Shown here one piece after another: positions 25,706-34,179 of a DNA stretch of 64,000 bases. Position numbers and translations under genes: made by a program. The number at the start of each line of letters is the position of its first letter. Position 1 is the first letter of the stretch. The notes under the pieces were generated by a model. The model was not told where the DNA came from. It did no database searches and saw only the letters and a program-made list of their open reading frames with translations. Location of the stretch: NCBI GenBank assembly GCA_965116765.1, contig OZ220718.1, positions 4,278,001 through 4,342,000 on the forward strand, in the 5' to 3' direction. The stretch comes from JAJEEA01 sp965116765. Its GTDB lineage: Bacteria; Acidobacteriota; Vicinamibacteria; Vicinamibacterales; UBA8438.

Positions 25706-26812
25706 ATGCGCTGCAGAATCATCGCCGGGTGGTCGGTCGTCGCGTTGCTCGTCATCCTCGGCGGGCTGTCCGGCTCGGGACACGGTCCTGCTGCCGTCGC
25801 CTCGGAGGCCCAGGGCGGCGGCGTGCCGAAGTTCGAGGTCGACGCGTCGTGGCCGGACATGCCCAACGACTGGGTGACCGGCCAGGTGTCGTCCGTGACG
25901 GTCGACTCGAACGACGTCGTCTGGGTGCTGCACCGGCCGCGCACGGTGGGCGAGGACGAGGGGACGCCGGCCCCGCCGGTCATCGCGTTCGAGAAGGACG
26001 GCACGTTCGTCCGCGCCTGGGGCGGCGACGCCGAGGGCTACGACTGGCCCGCCAACGAGCACGGCATCCATGTCGACCCCGACGGCAACGTGTGGGTCGG
26101 CGGCAACAGCGCCGCGCCCGAGTCGGACGACATGCTGCTGAAGTTCACGCCGGAGGGCGAGCTGCTGCTGCAGATCGGCGGGCGCGCCCGGAGCAGCGGC
26201 AACGCCGACACCGCGAGCCCGATGCGGCCGGCCGAGTCGTTCGTGCACGGGGGCGAGGTGTTCGTGGCCGACGGCTACGGCAACCGGCGCGTCGTGGTGT
26301 TCGACGCCGAGACCGGCGCCTACAAGCGCAGCTGGGGCGCGTTCGCCAACGAGCCGCTCGACACGTCCGAGGGCACCGGCGTGCCGGACGGCCGCGGGGG
26401 ACCGTCGCAGTTCGGCATCGTGCACGGCATCGAGGTCTCCGCTGACGGGCTGGTGTACGTGGCCGACCGGGGCAACAGCCGCGTGCAGGTGTTCGACCTC
26501 GACGGCACCTACCGCACCCAGGGCTTCGTCAACCAGGGGGCGGAGAGCGCCTCGACGGTGGCGGGCCTCGCGTTCTCGCCCGACGCGGAGCAGCGGTTCA
26601 TGTACTCGGCCGACCAGGGCAACTCGCACATCCACGTCATCGACCGGGCGACCCTCGAGGTGCTCGACACCTTCGGCACCAACGGCCCCGCCCCGGGCGA
26701 GTTCCAGGCCCTGCACCATCTCGACACCGACAGCGACGGCAACCTCTACACGGCCGAGGCCCAGCGCGGTCGCCGCGCCCAGAAGCTCACCTACACGGGC
26801 ATGGCGCAGTGA
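25706..26812 (+). CDS. Secreted NHL-repeat beta-propeller protein
   Basis: ATG 25706 with GGAGG at 25696-25700; 368 residues with a signal peptide ending VASEAQ. The mature protein is a six-bladed NHL-type propeller: repeated blade patterns such as HGIHVDPDGNVWVGG, VFVADGYGNRRVVVFD, GLVYVADRGNSRVQVFDLDG and HHLDTDSDGNLYTAE. This resembles peptidyl-alpha-hydroxyglycine lyase-like and other secreted propellers; no metal-site claim is made. Its stop overlaps the start of the DUF1499 gene (GTGA). Confidence 0.82.
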   Translation: MRCRIIAGWSVVALLVILGGLSGSGHGPAAVASEAQGGGVPKFEVDASWPDMPNDWVTGQVSSVTVDSNDVVWVLHRPRTVGEDEGTPAPPVIAFEKDGTFVRAWGGDAEGYDWPANEHGIHVDPDGNVWVGGNSAAPESDDMLLKFTPEGELLLQIGGRARSSGNADTASPMRPAESFVHGGEVFVADGYGNRRVVVFDAETGAYKRSWGAFANEPLDTSEGTGVPDGRGGPSQFGIVHGIEVSADGLVYVADRGNSRVQVFDLDGTYRTQGFVNQGAESASTVAGLAFSPDAEQRFMYSADQGNSHIHVIDRATLEVLDTFGTNGPAPGEFQALHHLDTDSDGNLYTAEAQRGRRAQKLTYTGMAQ

Positions 26813-27510
26813 AGATGACGTCCTGGACGGCTCGGGGCGCGGCGGCGGGCAGCGCCGCCGTCGTCCTCGCGCCGCTCCTCTATCGCATCGGCGCGCCGCT
26901 GGGGCTGGCCTTCCTGCTGCTCGCCGGCGGCTTCCTCGCGGCCGCCGTCAGCGGGCTTCTCCTCGTGCTGCGGATGCTCCGCAAGACGGGGCTTCGCGAC
27001 CGCGAGGCCGCCGCCGCCCTCGCCGTCGTCGTCGTCGTGGGCGCCTTCCCGCTGGCAGCGCTGCTCTCGGGCGGGGGCGCCCCGCCCATCCACGACATCA
27101 CCACCGACACCGAGAGCCCCCCGGCGTTCGTCGCCGCGGTCCCGCTGAACGCCCCGGGCCGCACCGACTACGACCCGGCCGTGGCCGAGCAGCAGCGGGC
27201 CGCCTATCCCGACCTCGCACCGGCGATGCTGCCGCTGGCGCCGGCCGCCGCGTTCGACCGGGCCCTCGCGGTGGTCGGCGACATGGGCTGGGAGCTCCTG
27301 GCCGACGATGCCGGCGCCCTCCGCATCGAGGCGACCGACCGCTCGTTCTGGTTCGGGTTCCCCGACGACGTCGTCGTCCGCGTCGCCCCCGCCGGCGAGG
27401 CCGACAGCCGCGTCGACGTCCGCTCGCTGTCGCGCGTCGGCGGGGGCGACCTGGGCGTCAACGCCCGCCGCGTGCGCGAGTTCGTGGCCGCGCTGAGCGA
27501 GCCGCAGTAA
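26809..27510 (+). CDS. DUF1499 membrane protein
   Basis: 233 residues; start at GTG 26809 overlapping the previous stop (ATG 26815 is an alternative). Two or three hydrophobic segments within residues 10-92 form a membrane part. The C-terminal 130 residues are a DUF1499 domain: IHDITTDTESPPAFVAAV, GWELLADDAGALRIEATDR, WFGFPDDVVVRV and VDVRSLSRVGGGDLGVNARR. DUF1499 proteins are widespread and of unknown function. An inverted-repeat-bearing dispersed element begins right after the stop. Confidence 0.85.
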   Translation: MKMTSWTARGAAAGSAAVVLAPLLYRIGAPLGLAFLLLAGGFLAAAVSGLLLVLRMLRKTGLRDREAAAALAVVVVVGAFPLAALLSGGGAPPIHDITTDTESPPAFVAAVPLNAPGRTDYDPAVAEQQRAAYPDLAPAMLPLAPAAAFDRALAVVGDMGWELLADDAGALRIEATDRSFWFGFPDDVVVRVAPAGEADSRVDVRSLSRVGGGDLGVNARRVREFVAALSEPQ

Positions 27511-27606
27511 GGACGGTGACGGGAATTACCTTGGCCACGTGCCGCGCACGGGAACCGCGGGCACGCGGGATGATCCTGAACGTAGTTGGCAAGGTTATCG
27601 ATCACT
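27511..27606 (+). repeat. Dispersed 95-bp element with conserved hairpin, copy 1
   Basis: Begins immediately after the DUF1499 stop. It matches 37361-37454 in reverse complement at roughly 90% identity along its whole length. It contains a hairpin: GTGCCGCG (27539-27546), a 9-base loop, and CGCGGGCAC (27556-27564), with one bulge. In the other copy the stem differs by one base that keeps G-T pairing. No open frame or transposase. A REP/terminator-like structural element is likely. Confidence 0.75.
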
Positions 27607-27791
27607 GTCCTAACGTGAAGGGGCGCCCCGCCACGGGCGCCGGCCGAGCCTCGCGGTCCCGGGAATCATCGCCTTCTGCGCATCCGCCGTCGACAGGCGG
27701 GTGCGGGTGAGGCATGCCAGGGCGGCTCACGGTTCGGTCCACGGCGGCGCAGGGCGCGCCTACCGCGCTCTCGAAGTCTCCCAACAGGGGC

Positions 27792-28877
27792 TCAGGCAGC
27801 GTCTCCCCACTGCAGCCGCACCTTCAGATCGTTCAAGCGGTTCCACGGAAGACGCCGGCTGTGCTGAAGGCTGCCGACGACGATCCCGGGCGCGATGCCC
27901 TGTTCTTCGGCGAACCGCAGGACGGATGCGCGGTCGTGCGAGCCACGGTCGACGAAGCGGCGCCAGTCTCTGCGGGGCAAGAGGAAGTTGGCCGCCCAGT
28001 CGTTCGCTTCGGCTTCCTCGACGTTGCCGTCCCGGTCGGTCCCGTCGACGAACACGTTCTTCTTTCCGTGCAGCAGGATGTGTGCGGCCTCGTGGAACAG
28101 GGTGAACCACAGGTGGTCGTCGGTCTTGTGGCGTGCGCTCAGCGCGATGGCCGGACGGCGGGCGGAGGGCCACCAGGCCGCGCCGCTCAAGCGGGTCTTC
28201 GGCAGCGGCTTGACGAGTGAGAGCGTGACGCCCGCCTGGTTGAGGAGCCGCCGCGATCCTTCGAGCGACTTCGGTATCGGCTCGCGGGTCAATCCACGCA
28301 GCTTCTTGAGTGTGCTCCTGAACGCCGAGAGGCGGTACTCTGCGCACGGTTGCTCGGCCGCATCGATCTCGGCGAGCCGAAGCCAGGCGGCCAGCGCGAA
28401 CCTGTCGCTCTCGAACGTGGGCGAGTGCCGGTAGGCGACGCTTGCCGCCCCGTACTTGGCGTGCCAGGCGTCGACCGACGCCACGCCGAAGAAGGACAGC
28501 AGCGCCGACGCCATGTCCCCGCCGGCAGCGGGTCGGATGCCCCGTTTCACCAGCTCGCGAAGCGGGAACGATCTCGACCACGCTCCGGCCGCGGCCGCCT
28601 CTTCCGCCGCGGCCGCGCGCGTCTGTTGCAGGCGGTAGTCCGTCTCGATGCCGAGCCAGATCCCGGCGTCCACGCCGAGCACCCTCTCGAACTGAAGGGC
28701 GGTTCGGGGCTCGATCGGCGCCTTGCCGGCGACGATCTCGCTGATGAGCTTCGCCGAGCGGCCGCACCGTCGCGCGAGCTCGGCGGGCGTCATGCCCTGC
28801 GCGTCCAGGCGCTCCTTGAGAACGTGACCCGGCGGAACCGCGTAGTCCGGCTCGTACCGGTTGGGGGTCGCCGCCAT
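27792..28877 (-). CDS. HigA-like antitoxin fused to ImmA/IrrE-type metallopeptidase domain
   Basis: 361 residues. Residues 15-75 are a HigA/XRE helix-turn-helix (LKERLDAQGMTPAELARRCG, SAKLISEIVAGKAPIEPRTA). Residues about 215-360 carry an ImmA/IrrE-like zinc site HEAAH (262-266, in FTLFHEAAHILLHG) and a later EAEANDWAANFLLP helix. It lies 105 bases downstream of a HigB-like toxin on the same strand, so the pair is a toxin-antitoxin module in toxin-first order. The peptidase domain may let the antitoxin be cleaved or respond to stress; that is inference from IrrE-type regulators. Confidence 0.85.
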   Translation of the reverse strand: MAATPNRYEPDYAVPPGHVLKERLDAQGMTPAELARRCGRSAKLISEIVAGKAPIEPRTALQFERVLGVDAGIWLGIETDYRLQQTRAAAAEEAAAAGAWSRSFPLRELVKRGIRPAAGGDMASALLSFFGVASVDAWHAKYGAASVAYRHSPTFESDRFALAAWLRLAEIDAAEQPCAEYRLSAFRSTLKKLRGLTREPIPKSLEGSRRLLNQAGVTLSLVKPLPKTRLSGAAWWPSARRPAIALSARHKTDDHLWFTLFHEAAHILLHGKKNVFVDGTDRDGNVEEAEANDWAANFLLPRRDWRRFVDRGSHDRASVLRFAEEQGIAPGIVVGSLQHSRRLPWNRLNDLKVRLQWGDAA

Positions 28878-28982
28878 ATCCTGCCTCCCTTCTCCCTAGC
28901 CGCCTTGTCCGGTCGAAGTGCGGATTCTCTACAAACTGTACGCGGCGACACCGCTCCTGCCCGAGCTCTCAGGTTCACCTGG

Positions 28983-29318
28983 TTAGTGGTAGTCGGTTAT
29001 CTCGATCACGGTGATCGCGGTCACGCCACCGGCGTCGCCGTCTTCTGCGTCGTTCGGATCGCTCGAACTCCGCCGCGGCTCGAAGACGAGCCGGTGCGGG
29101 TGGACGAGGTCCAAGGCGTATTGCCCCTTCCGCTTGCCGGCCAGACCGTGCCGTCTCTCTGGAGGAGTCGTCGGCACCAGCGACAACGTCCGGGCGTGCT
29201 TCAGGACCGCGAGCCGCATCGCAATCGTCTTCGCCATGCGCTCGCCGTACTGCTTCCTGAGCTCACGTTCCGAGTTGCACGCCTTCGCGAGCTTGCGGGT
29301 CTTGAAGAAGATGTTCAA
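28983..29318 (-). CDS. HigB/RelE-family toxin
   Basis: 111 residues; the only suitable start is TTG at 29318. The sequence has the HigB/RelE layout: KTRKLAKACNSERELRKQYG, then MAKTIAMRLAVLKHARTL, a proline-rich turn and QYALDLVHPHRLVFEP for the central strands. A Gly/Asp-rich insertion (SSSDPNDAEDGDAGG, residues about 84-98) precedes the last strand TAITVIEITDYH. Family members cut mRNA at the ribosome. The gene lies just before the HigA-like antitoxin, and a GTTAC/GTAAC palindrome lies just upstream. Confidence 0.8.
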   Translation of the reverse strand: MNIFFKTRKLAKACNSERELRKQYGERMAKTIAMRLAVLKHARTLSLVPTTPPERRHGLAGKRKGQYALDLVHPHRLVFEPRRSSSDPNDAEDGDAGGVTAITVIEITDYH

Positions 29319-29332
29319 GGCGACTATTTTAT

Positions 29333-29349
29333 GTTACGAAAATGGTAAC
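29333..29349. promoter_or_regulatory. Inverted repeat, probable operator of the toxin-antitoxin pair
   Basis: GTTAC at 29333-29337 and GTAAC at 29345-29349 with a 7-base spacer, 15 bases upstream of the toxin start, in an A+T-rich island. HigA-type antitoxins usually bind such palindromes. On the plus strand TATAAT (29352-29357) is adjacent and could serve the dehydrogenase gene at 29541, so the site may lie in a divergent promoter. Confidence 0.5.
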
Positions 29350-29540
29350 GATATAATTCGGTTCAGTCAAGGACCTTGCCTTGTTCCCCGCCCCGGATCG
29401 AGAATCTGCGGAGAAGCCGGCCGCTGACGGCAACGAGGCCCGCGAGTACCGCGGTTCGGACTGGACCGGGGACGGTGCCACGATCCGTCGAGAACAAGCG
29501 GATCCGGAAGCGCTCGGCCCCAACAGAGGAGCATGAAGCC

Positions 29541-31178
29541 ATGAAGCGGGTCGCCATCTTCGTCGCCGCCGGCGTGTTCGCTGCCTCGACCCTCACGGCG
29601 GCCGCCCAGGGGCCGGCCGGCGGCGGCGTGCCCCAGTTCGCGCCCGTCACCTGGGAGCGGCTGCTCAACGCCGCCGACGAGCCGCACAACTGGCTGATGT
29701 ACAGCGGCACTCTCGACAGCAAGCGCTTCAGCCGGCTCGACCAGGTCGACCGGTCGAACGTCGCCGACCTCGAGCTGAAGTGGGCCTACAGCATCCGCCA
29801 GCTCGACCGCGCCGAGACGACGCCCCTCGTCGTCGACGGGGTGATGTTCATCACCGAGTCGCCCAGCAACCTGACTGCCGTCGACGCGACCACCGGGCGT
29901 CCCTGGTGGCGCTACGAGCACCCCCTGCCCGACGACCTGCGCATCTGCTGCGGGCGCAACAACCGGGGCGTCGCCATCCTCGGCGACACGCTCTACATGA
30001 GCACCCTCGACGCCCACCTCGTGGCCATCGACGCGCGCAGCGGCAACCTCCTGTGGGACGCCGAGGTCGCCGACTACCGGGGCGGCTACAGCAAGACGGC
30101 GGCGCCCCTCATCGTCAAGGACCGGGTGGTGACGGGCATCGCCGGCGGCGAGTTCGGCATCCGCGGCTTCCTCGACGCCTACGACGCCGAGAGCGGCGAG
30201 CGCGCGTGGCGCACCTACACCATTCCCGGGCCCGACCACCCCGACAACCGGACGTGGCTGGGCGACTCGTGGCGCACCGGCGGCTCGCCGACCTGGATCA
30301 CCGGCTCGTACGACCCCGAGCTCAACCTCGTCTACTGGGGCACCGGCAACCCCGGCCCCGACTACGGCAGCGAGGTGCGGCTGGGCGACAACCTCTACGC
30401 CGACTCGGTCCTCGCCCTCGACGGCGACACCGGCGAGATGTCGTGGTACTTCCAGTTCACGCCGCACGACGTGCACGACTGGGACGCCATCCAGATTCCG
30501 GTCCTCGCCGACATCGAGATGGACGGCGAGCCGCGCCAGGCGATGCTCTGGGCCAACCGCAACGGCTTCTACTACACCCTCGACCGGGCGACCGGCGAGT
30601 TCCTGCTCGGCAAGCCGTTCGCGCTGCAGACCTGGGCCGAGGGGCTCGACTCGAACGGCCGCCCCATCCGGGTGCCCGGCATGTTCCCCTCGGCCGACGG
30701 CACGGTGGTGGCCCCGACCGCCGGCGGCGCCACCAACTGGTGGTCGCCCGCGTTCAACCCCCGCACGGGCCTGCTCTACGTCAACGCGTTCGACGGCGAG
30801 GGCCGGTTCTTCCTGCGCGACGAGGACTACGTCGAGGGCGAGCGCTACACCGCGGGCGGCGTGCAGTCGCCCCGGCCGATGGACAACTACCGCAGCGCCA
30901 TCCGCGCCATCGACCCCGCCACCGGCGACGTCCGCTGGGAGTTCGAGATGCAGCCGCGCGCCCGCTCGGGCGTCCTCGCCACGGCCGGCGAGCTCGTCTT
31001 CAGCGCCACCGTCGACGGCTACTTCTTCGCCCTCGACGCCGACACCGGGGAGGAGCTCTGGCACATCCCCCTCGGCGGCCCCGTCAACGCCAACCCCATG
31101 ACCTACGCCGTCGACGGCGCCCAGTACGTCACGCTGGCGGTGGGGAACACGGTCTACACGTTCGGCCTCGACGAGTAA
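29541..31178 (+). CDS. PQQ-dependent alcohol dehydrogenase (quinoprotein, lanthanide-type metal site)
   Basis: ATG 29541 after AGAGGAG; 545 residues with a signal peptide ending AAAQG. Eight-bladed quinoprotein propeller. Key residues visible: the vicinal disulfide Cys136-Cys137 (RICCGRN) over PQQ, metal ligands Glu204 (AGGEFGIRG) and Asn270 (GTGNPGP), and catalytic Asp313 with Asp315 in TPHDVHDWDAIQ. In XoxF and PedH enzymes an Asp two residues after the catalytic Asp marks lanthanide use; calcium enzymes have another residue there. There is no fused cytochrome. Oxidises alcohols or similar in the periplasm; substrate unknown. Confidence 0.88.
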   Translation: MKRVAIFVAAGVFAASTLTAAAQGPAGGGVPQFAPVTWERLLNAADEPHNWLMYSGTLDSKRFSRLDQVDRSNVADLELKWAYSIRQLDRAETTPLVVDGVMFITESPSNLTAVDATTGRPWWRYEHPLPDDLRICCGRNNRGVAILGDTLYMSTLDAHLVAIDARSGNLLWDAEVADYRGGYSKTAAPLIVKDRVVTGIAGGEFGIRGFLDAYDAESGERAWRTYTIPGPDHPDNRTWLGDSWRTGGSPTWITGSYDPELNLVYWGTGNPGPDYGSEVRLGDNLYADSVLALDGDTGEMSWYFQFTPHDVHDWDAIQIPVLADIEMDGEPRQAMLWANRNGFYYTLDRATGEFLLGKPFALQTWAEGLDSNGRPIRVPGMFPSADGTVVAPTAGGATNWWSPAFNPRTGLLYVNAFDGEGRFFLRDEDYVEGERYTAGGVQSPRPMDNYRSAIRAIDPATGDVRWEFEMQPRARSGVLATAGELVFSATVDGYFFALDADTGEELWHIPLGGPVNANPMTYAVDGAQYVTLAVGNTVYTFGLDE

Positions 31179-31240
31179 CGGCAGGGCTATCATCTGAAGG
31201 CTGGAAGCGCGGGCAAGTGACGGAGGAAGGGGGGCATCTC

Positions 31241-32269
31241 ATGACAAGTGGCCATCTCGCGGGTGCGTTGGCGGTTCTGGTTGGCGGGGCGCTGGTGGGG
31301 GCGCCGGCGGGCGCCCAGGAGGCGCCGCGGACGGCGTGGGGGGCGCCCGACCTGCAGGGCGTGTGGGACTTCCGGACCATCACCCCGATGGAGCGGCCGC
31401 GGGACCTCGCCGACCAGGAGTTCCTGACCGAGGAGGAGGCGGCCGAGCGCGGCCAGGCGGCGGTGGCGCGCAACGAGGACCTCGCGAGCCGGGAGGCGCG
31501 GCGCACCGAGGTCGACCCGAGCGGGAACGTGGACCGCGGGGTCGACGGGGCGCCGGGGTCGTACAACAACTTCTGGTTCGACCGGGGGACGTCGGTGATC
31601 GCGACGCGGCGGACGTCGCTGGTGGTCGACCCGCCGGACGGGCGCATTCCCGCCCTGACGCCCGAGGCCGAGGCGGCGCGGGCGGCGGTGGCCGAGGCGC
31701 GGGCGAACACCGGCGCTCACGAGCCGACGCCGGGGGGATGGGTCGAGGACCTGGGGCCGAACGGCCTGCAGGTGCGGTGCATCACCGGGTTCAACTCGGG
31801 GCCGCCGATGACCCCGGGCGGCTACAACAACAACTTCCAGCTCTTCCAGACGCCGGACACGGTGGTCATCTACAACGAGATGAACCACAACCCGCGCGTG
31901 GTGCCCCTCGACGGCCGCCCCCACACGGGGCTGCGGCAGTGGGCCGGCGACTCGCGCGGCTACTGGGACGGCGACACCCTGGTGGTCGAGACGGTGAACT
32001 TCCTGCGCGAGACGAGCTTCATGCGGGGCGGGGCGAGCGCCGACCTCCGCCTGACCGAGCGCTTCACCCGTGAGGGGTCCGACGTGCTGCGCTACGTGGT
32101 GACCGTCGACGACCCGTCGACGTGGACCCGGCCGTGGACCTACGAGGTGCCGATGCAGCGCAACCCGGACCCCATCTTCGAGTACGCCTGCCACGAGGGG
32201 AACTACTCGATGGCGGTGATCCTCGAGGGCGCCCGCAGACGCGACCTGGCGGCGGAAGAGGGGCAGTGA
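31241..32269 (+). CDS. Secreted 'WGxPDLQGxW' family protein, paralogue 1
   Basis: 342 residues, signal peptide ending PAGAQEA, then AWGAPDLQGVWDFRTITPMERP, the family signature. Further conserved blocks are TSLVVDPPDGRIPALTPEA, QWAGDSRGYWDGDTLVVET and VTVDDPSTWTRPWTYEVPM, ending near CHEGNYSMAVILEGAR. The family is abundant in Acidobacteriota and often near PQQ dehydrogenases; function not known to me. Two more members are at 52549 and 54039. Its 3' end is tandemly duplicated (32196-32358). It follows the PQQ dehydrogenase by 62 bases and may share its transcript. Confidence 0.75.
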   Translation: MTSGHLAGALAVLVGGALVGAPAGAQEAPRTAWGAPDLQGVWDFRTITPMERPRDLADQEFLTEEEAAERGQAAVARNEDLASREARRTEVDPSGNVDRGVDGAPGSYNNFWFDRGTSVIATRRTSLVVDPPDGRIPALTPEAEAARAAVAEARANTGAHEPTPGGWVEDLGPNGLQVRCITGFNSGPPMTPGGYNNNFQLFQTPDTVVIYNEMNHNPRVVPLDGRPHTGLRQWAGDSRGYWDGDTLVVETVNFLRETSFMRGGASADLRLTERFTREGSDVLRYVVTVDDPSTWTRPWTYEVPMQRNPDPIFEYACHEGNYSMAVILEGARRRDLAAEEGQ

Positions 32270-32358
32270 TCGGCCTTGAGGGAACTACTCGATGGCGGTG
32301 ATCCTCGAGGGCGCCCGCAGACGCGACCTGGCGGCGGAAGAGGGGAGTGACCGGCCTT
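32196..32358 (+). repeat. 82-bp tandem duplication of a gene 3' end
   Basis: The last 74 bases of the preceding gene plus a few downstream bases (32196-32277) are repeated directly at 32278-32358 with about four differences. The second copy lies after the stop codon and is not translated as part of the gene. Confidence 0.9.
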
Positions 32359-32376
32359 CAGCGAAGGAGTAGATCG

Positions 32377-34035
32377 ATGGGGAATCGGATGGCATGCCTG
32401 GGCTTGCTGGTCGCGGGGCTGCTCGCGGCCGGCGCGGCGCCCGCCGGCGCCCAGGGCGGCTCGGCCGCGCTCGCGCTTTCGGCCGACACGCCGGTGGCGG
32501 TCACCGGCGGCCTGGTCCAGGGGACGGAGGCCGCCGTCGCCGGCGTCGTCGCGTTCAAGGGCATCCCGTTCGCGGCCCCGCCCGTGGGCGAGCTGCGCTG
32601 GCGCCCCCCGGCGCCGGTCGTCTCCTGGGACGGGGTGCGCGACGCCGGCGAGGCGGGAGCCATCTGCGTGCAGGGCGGCGGGCAGGGCGTCGACCAGAGC
32701 GAGGACTGCCTGTTCCTGAATGTCTGGGCCCCGGAGGAGACGGCCGAGCCCCTGCCGGTGCTCTACTGGATCCACGGCGGCGGCTACACCGGCGGCTCGG
32801 GGTCGACGTCCATCTACGACGGCGCCCGACTGGCATCCGAGGGCGCGGTGGTGGTGACCATCAACTACCGCCTGAACGTCTTCGGGTTCCTCGCTCATCC
32901 CGCCCTGTCGGCCGAGTCGCGGCACGGCGCCTCGGGCAACTACGGGCTCCTCGACATGGTGGCGGGCCTCGAGTGGGTGCGCGACAACATCGCGTCGTTC
33001 GGCGGCGACCCCGGCCGCGTGACCATCTTCGGCGAGTCGGCCGGGGCCGGCGCGGTGATGTCGGTCATGCTGATGCCGCAGTCCGCGGGGCTCTTCCACC
33101 GCGCCATCGCCCAGAGCAACTGGATCCACGGCTGGGACCGGCCCCTCGCGGGCGACGCCGGCGACCTGACGCCGGCCGAGGCGCAAGGGAACGCCGTCGC
33201 CGCCGCCCTCGGGGCCGGCGACCTCGACGCGGATGCGGCGCTCGCGGCGATGCGCGCGGCTTCGGCCCGGGACGTGCTGGCGGCGATCGGGGCGGGGGCG
33301 GGCAGCCCGTTCCTGCGCACCGGTCACGTCTGGGCGCCGAACGTCGACGGCTGGGCGATTCCCGACGACCCGCTCGCCATGTACGCGGCGGGCCGGCAGC
33401 ATCCCGTGCCCCTCGTGGTGGGGATGAACGGCAACGAGGGGTCGTTGATGACGCGGGGATTCTCGATGGACGGCCCCGAGACCTTCGTCGAGCACGTCGA
33501 ATCGGTGTACCCGGGCGACTTCGCAGCCGAACTCGCGGCTCACTACGACGCCACGACCGAGACGGTGCGCGAGAGGTTCGACTACCTCGTCCACGACCTC
33601 TACTTCGCGGGGCCGGTGCGGGCGCACGCCAGAGATCAGGCGGCGGTGGCGCCGGTATGGATGTATCATTTCACGCGGGTGCCTCCGACCCCCTGGGGCG
33701 AGGCGCTGGGGGCGCACCACGCGGCCGAGCTCGTCTACGTCTTCGGGACCCTGACGACTAGCGACGAGCCCGGCGAGCGGCCGCTGGGGCTGTCTCCGCT
33801 CGGCGAGTTCACCGAGGTCGACACCGGGCTGTCGGACACCATGCGGGCCTACTGGATACGGTTCGCCGCCGCCGGCGACCCCAACGGGCCCGGCCTGCCG
33901 GCGTGGCCGGCCTGGGATCCGGGGTCCGACCGGTACCTCGAGCTGGGGGTGGATGTCTCGGCCGGACACGGGCTGCACGTCGACGGCGCCGCGCTGTGGG
34001 ACCGTTTCCAGGCGCAGCGCCGCGGGGAACGGTAG
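32377..34035 (+). CDS. Secreted type B carboxylesterase/lipase
   Basis: ATG 32377 with GAAGGAG upstream; 552 residues, signal peptide ending PAGAQGG. Alpha/beta hydrolase of the carboxylesterase type B family: oxyanion motif HGGG at 133-136 (WIHGGGYTGGS), SEDCLFLNVWAPE, NYRLNVFGFLAHP and nucleophile Ser221 (FGESAGAGAVMS). The acidic residue is likely Glu in GMNGNEGSLM, and the His is in EALGAHHAAELVYVFG. Family length is normal. Hydrolyses esters in the periplasm or outside the cell. Confidence 0.92.
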   Translation: MGNRMACLGLLVAGLLAAGAAPAGAQGGSAALALSADTPVAVTGGLVQGTEAAVAGVVAFKGIPFAAPPVGELRWRPPAPVVSWDGVRDAGEAGAICVQGGGQGVDQSEDCLFLNVWAPEETAEPLPVLYWIHGGGYTGGSGSTSIYDGARLASEGAVVVTINYRLNVFGFLAHPALSAESRHGASGNYGLLDMVAGLEWVRDNIASFGGDPGRVTIFGESAGAGAVMSVMLMPQSAGLFHRAIAQSNWIHGWDRPLAGDAGDLTPAEAQGNAVAAALGAGDLDADAALAAMRAASARDVLAAIGAGAGSPFLRTGHVWAPNVDGWAIPDDPLAMYAAGRQHPVPLVVGMNGNEGSLMTRGFSMDGPETFVEHVESVYPGDFAAELAAHYDATTETVRERFDYLVHDLYFAGPVRAHARDQAAVAPVWMYHFTRVPPTPWGEALGAHHAAELVYVFGTLTTSDEPGERPLGLSPLGEFTEVDTGLSDTMRAYWIRFAAAGDPNGPGLPAWPAWDPGSDRYLELGVDVSAGHGLHVDGAALWDRFQAQRRGER

Positions 34036-34062
34036 CCCGCGGTGAAGCCCGCGTTGCGCGGG
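34034..34062 (+). repeat. Short copy of interspersed repeat (copy C)
   Basis: AGCCCGCGGTGAAGCCCGCG and the bases after it resemble the part of copy B at 52311-52340 (AGCCCGTGGTAACCCCGCG) and the reverse complement of copy A at 3975-4003. It starts at the stop codon of the carboxylesterase. Confidence 0.4.
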
Positions 34063-34179
34063 CCAGCGACCGAACTTCGCGTCTCGGGCTCGTCCGCGGG
34101 GAACGCGGGGTAAACACGACCTGCTCGGCCGGCGTTTGGAGCATTGATTGGGCGTAGAACGGGATACGGGACCGAAAGG

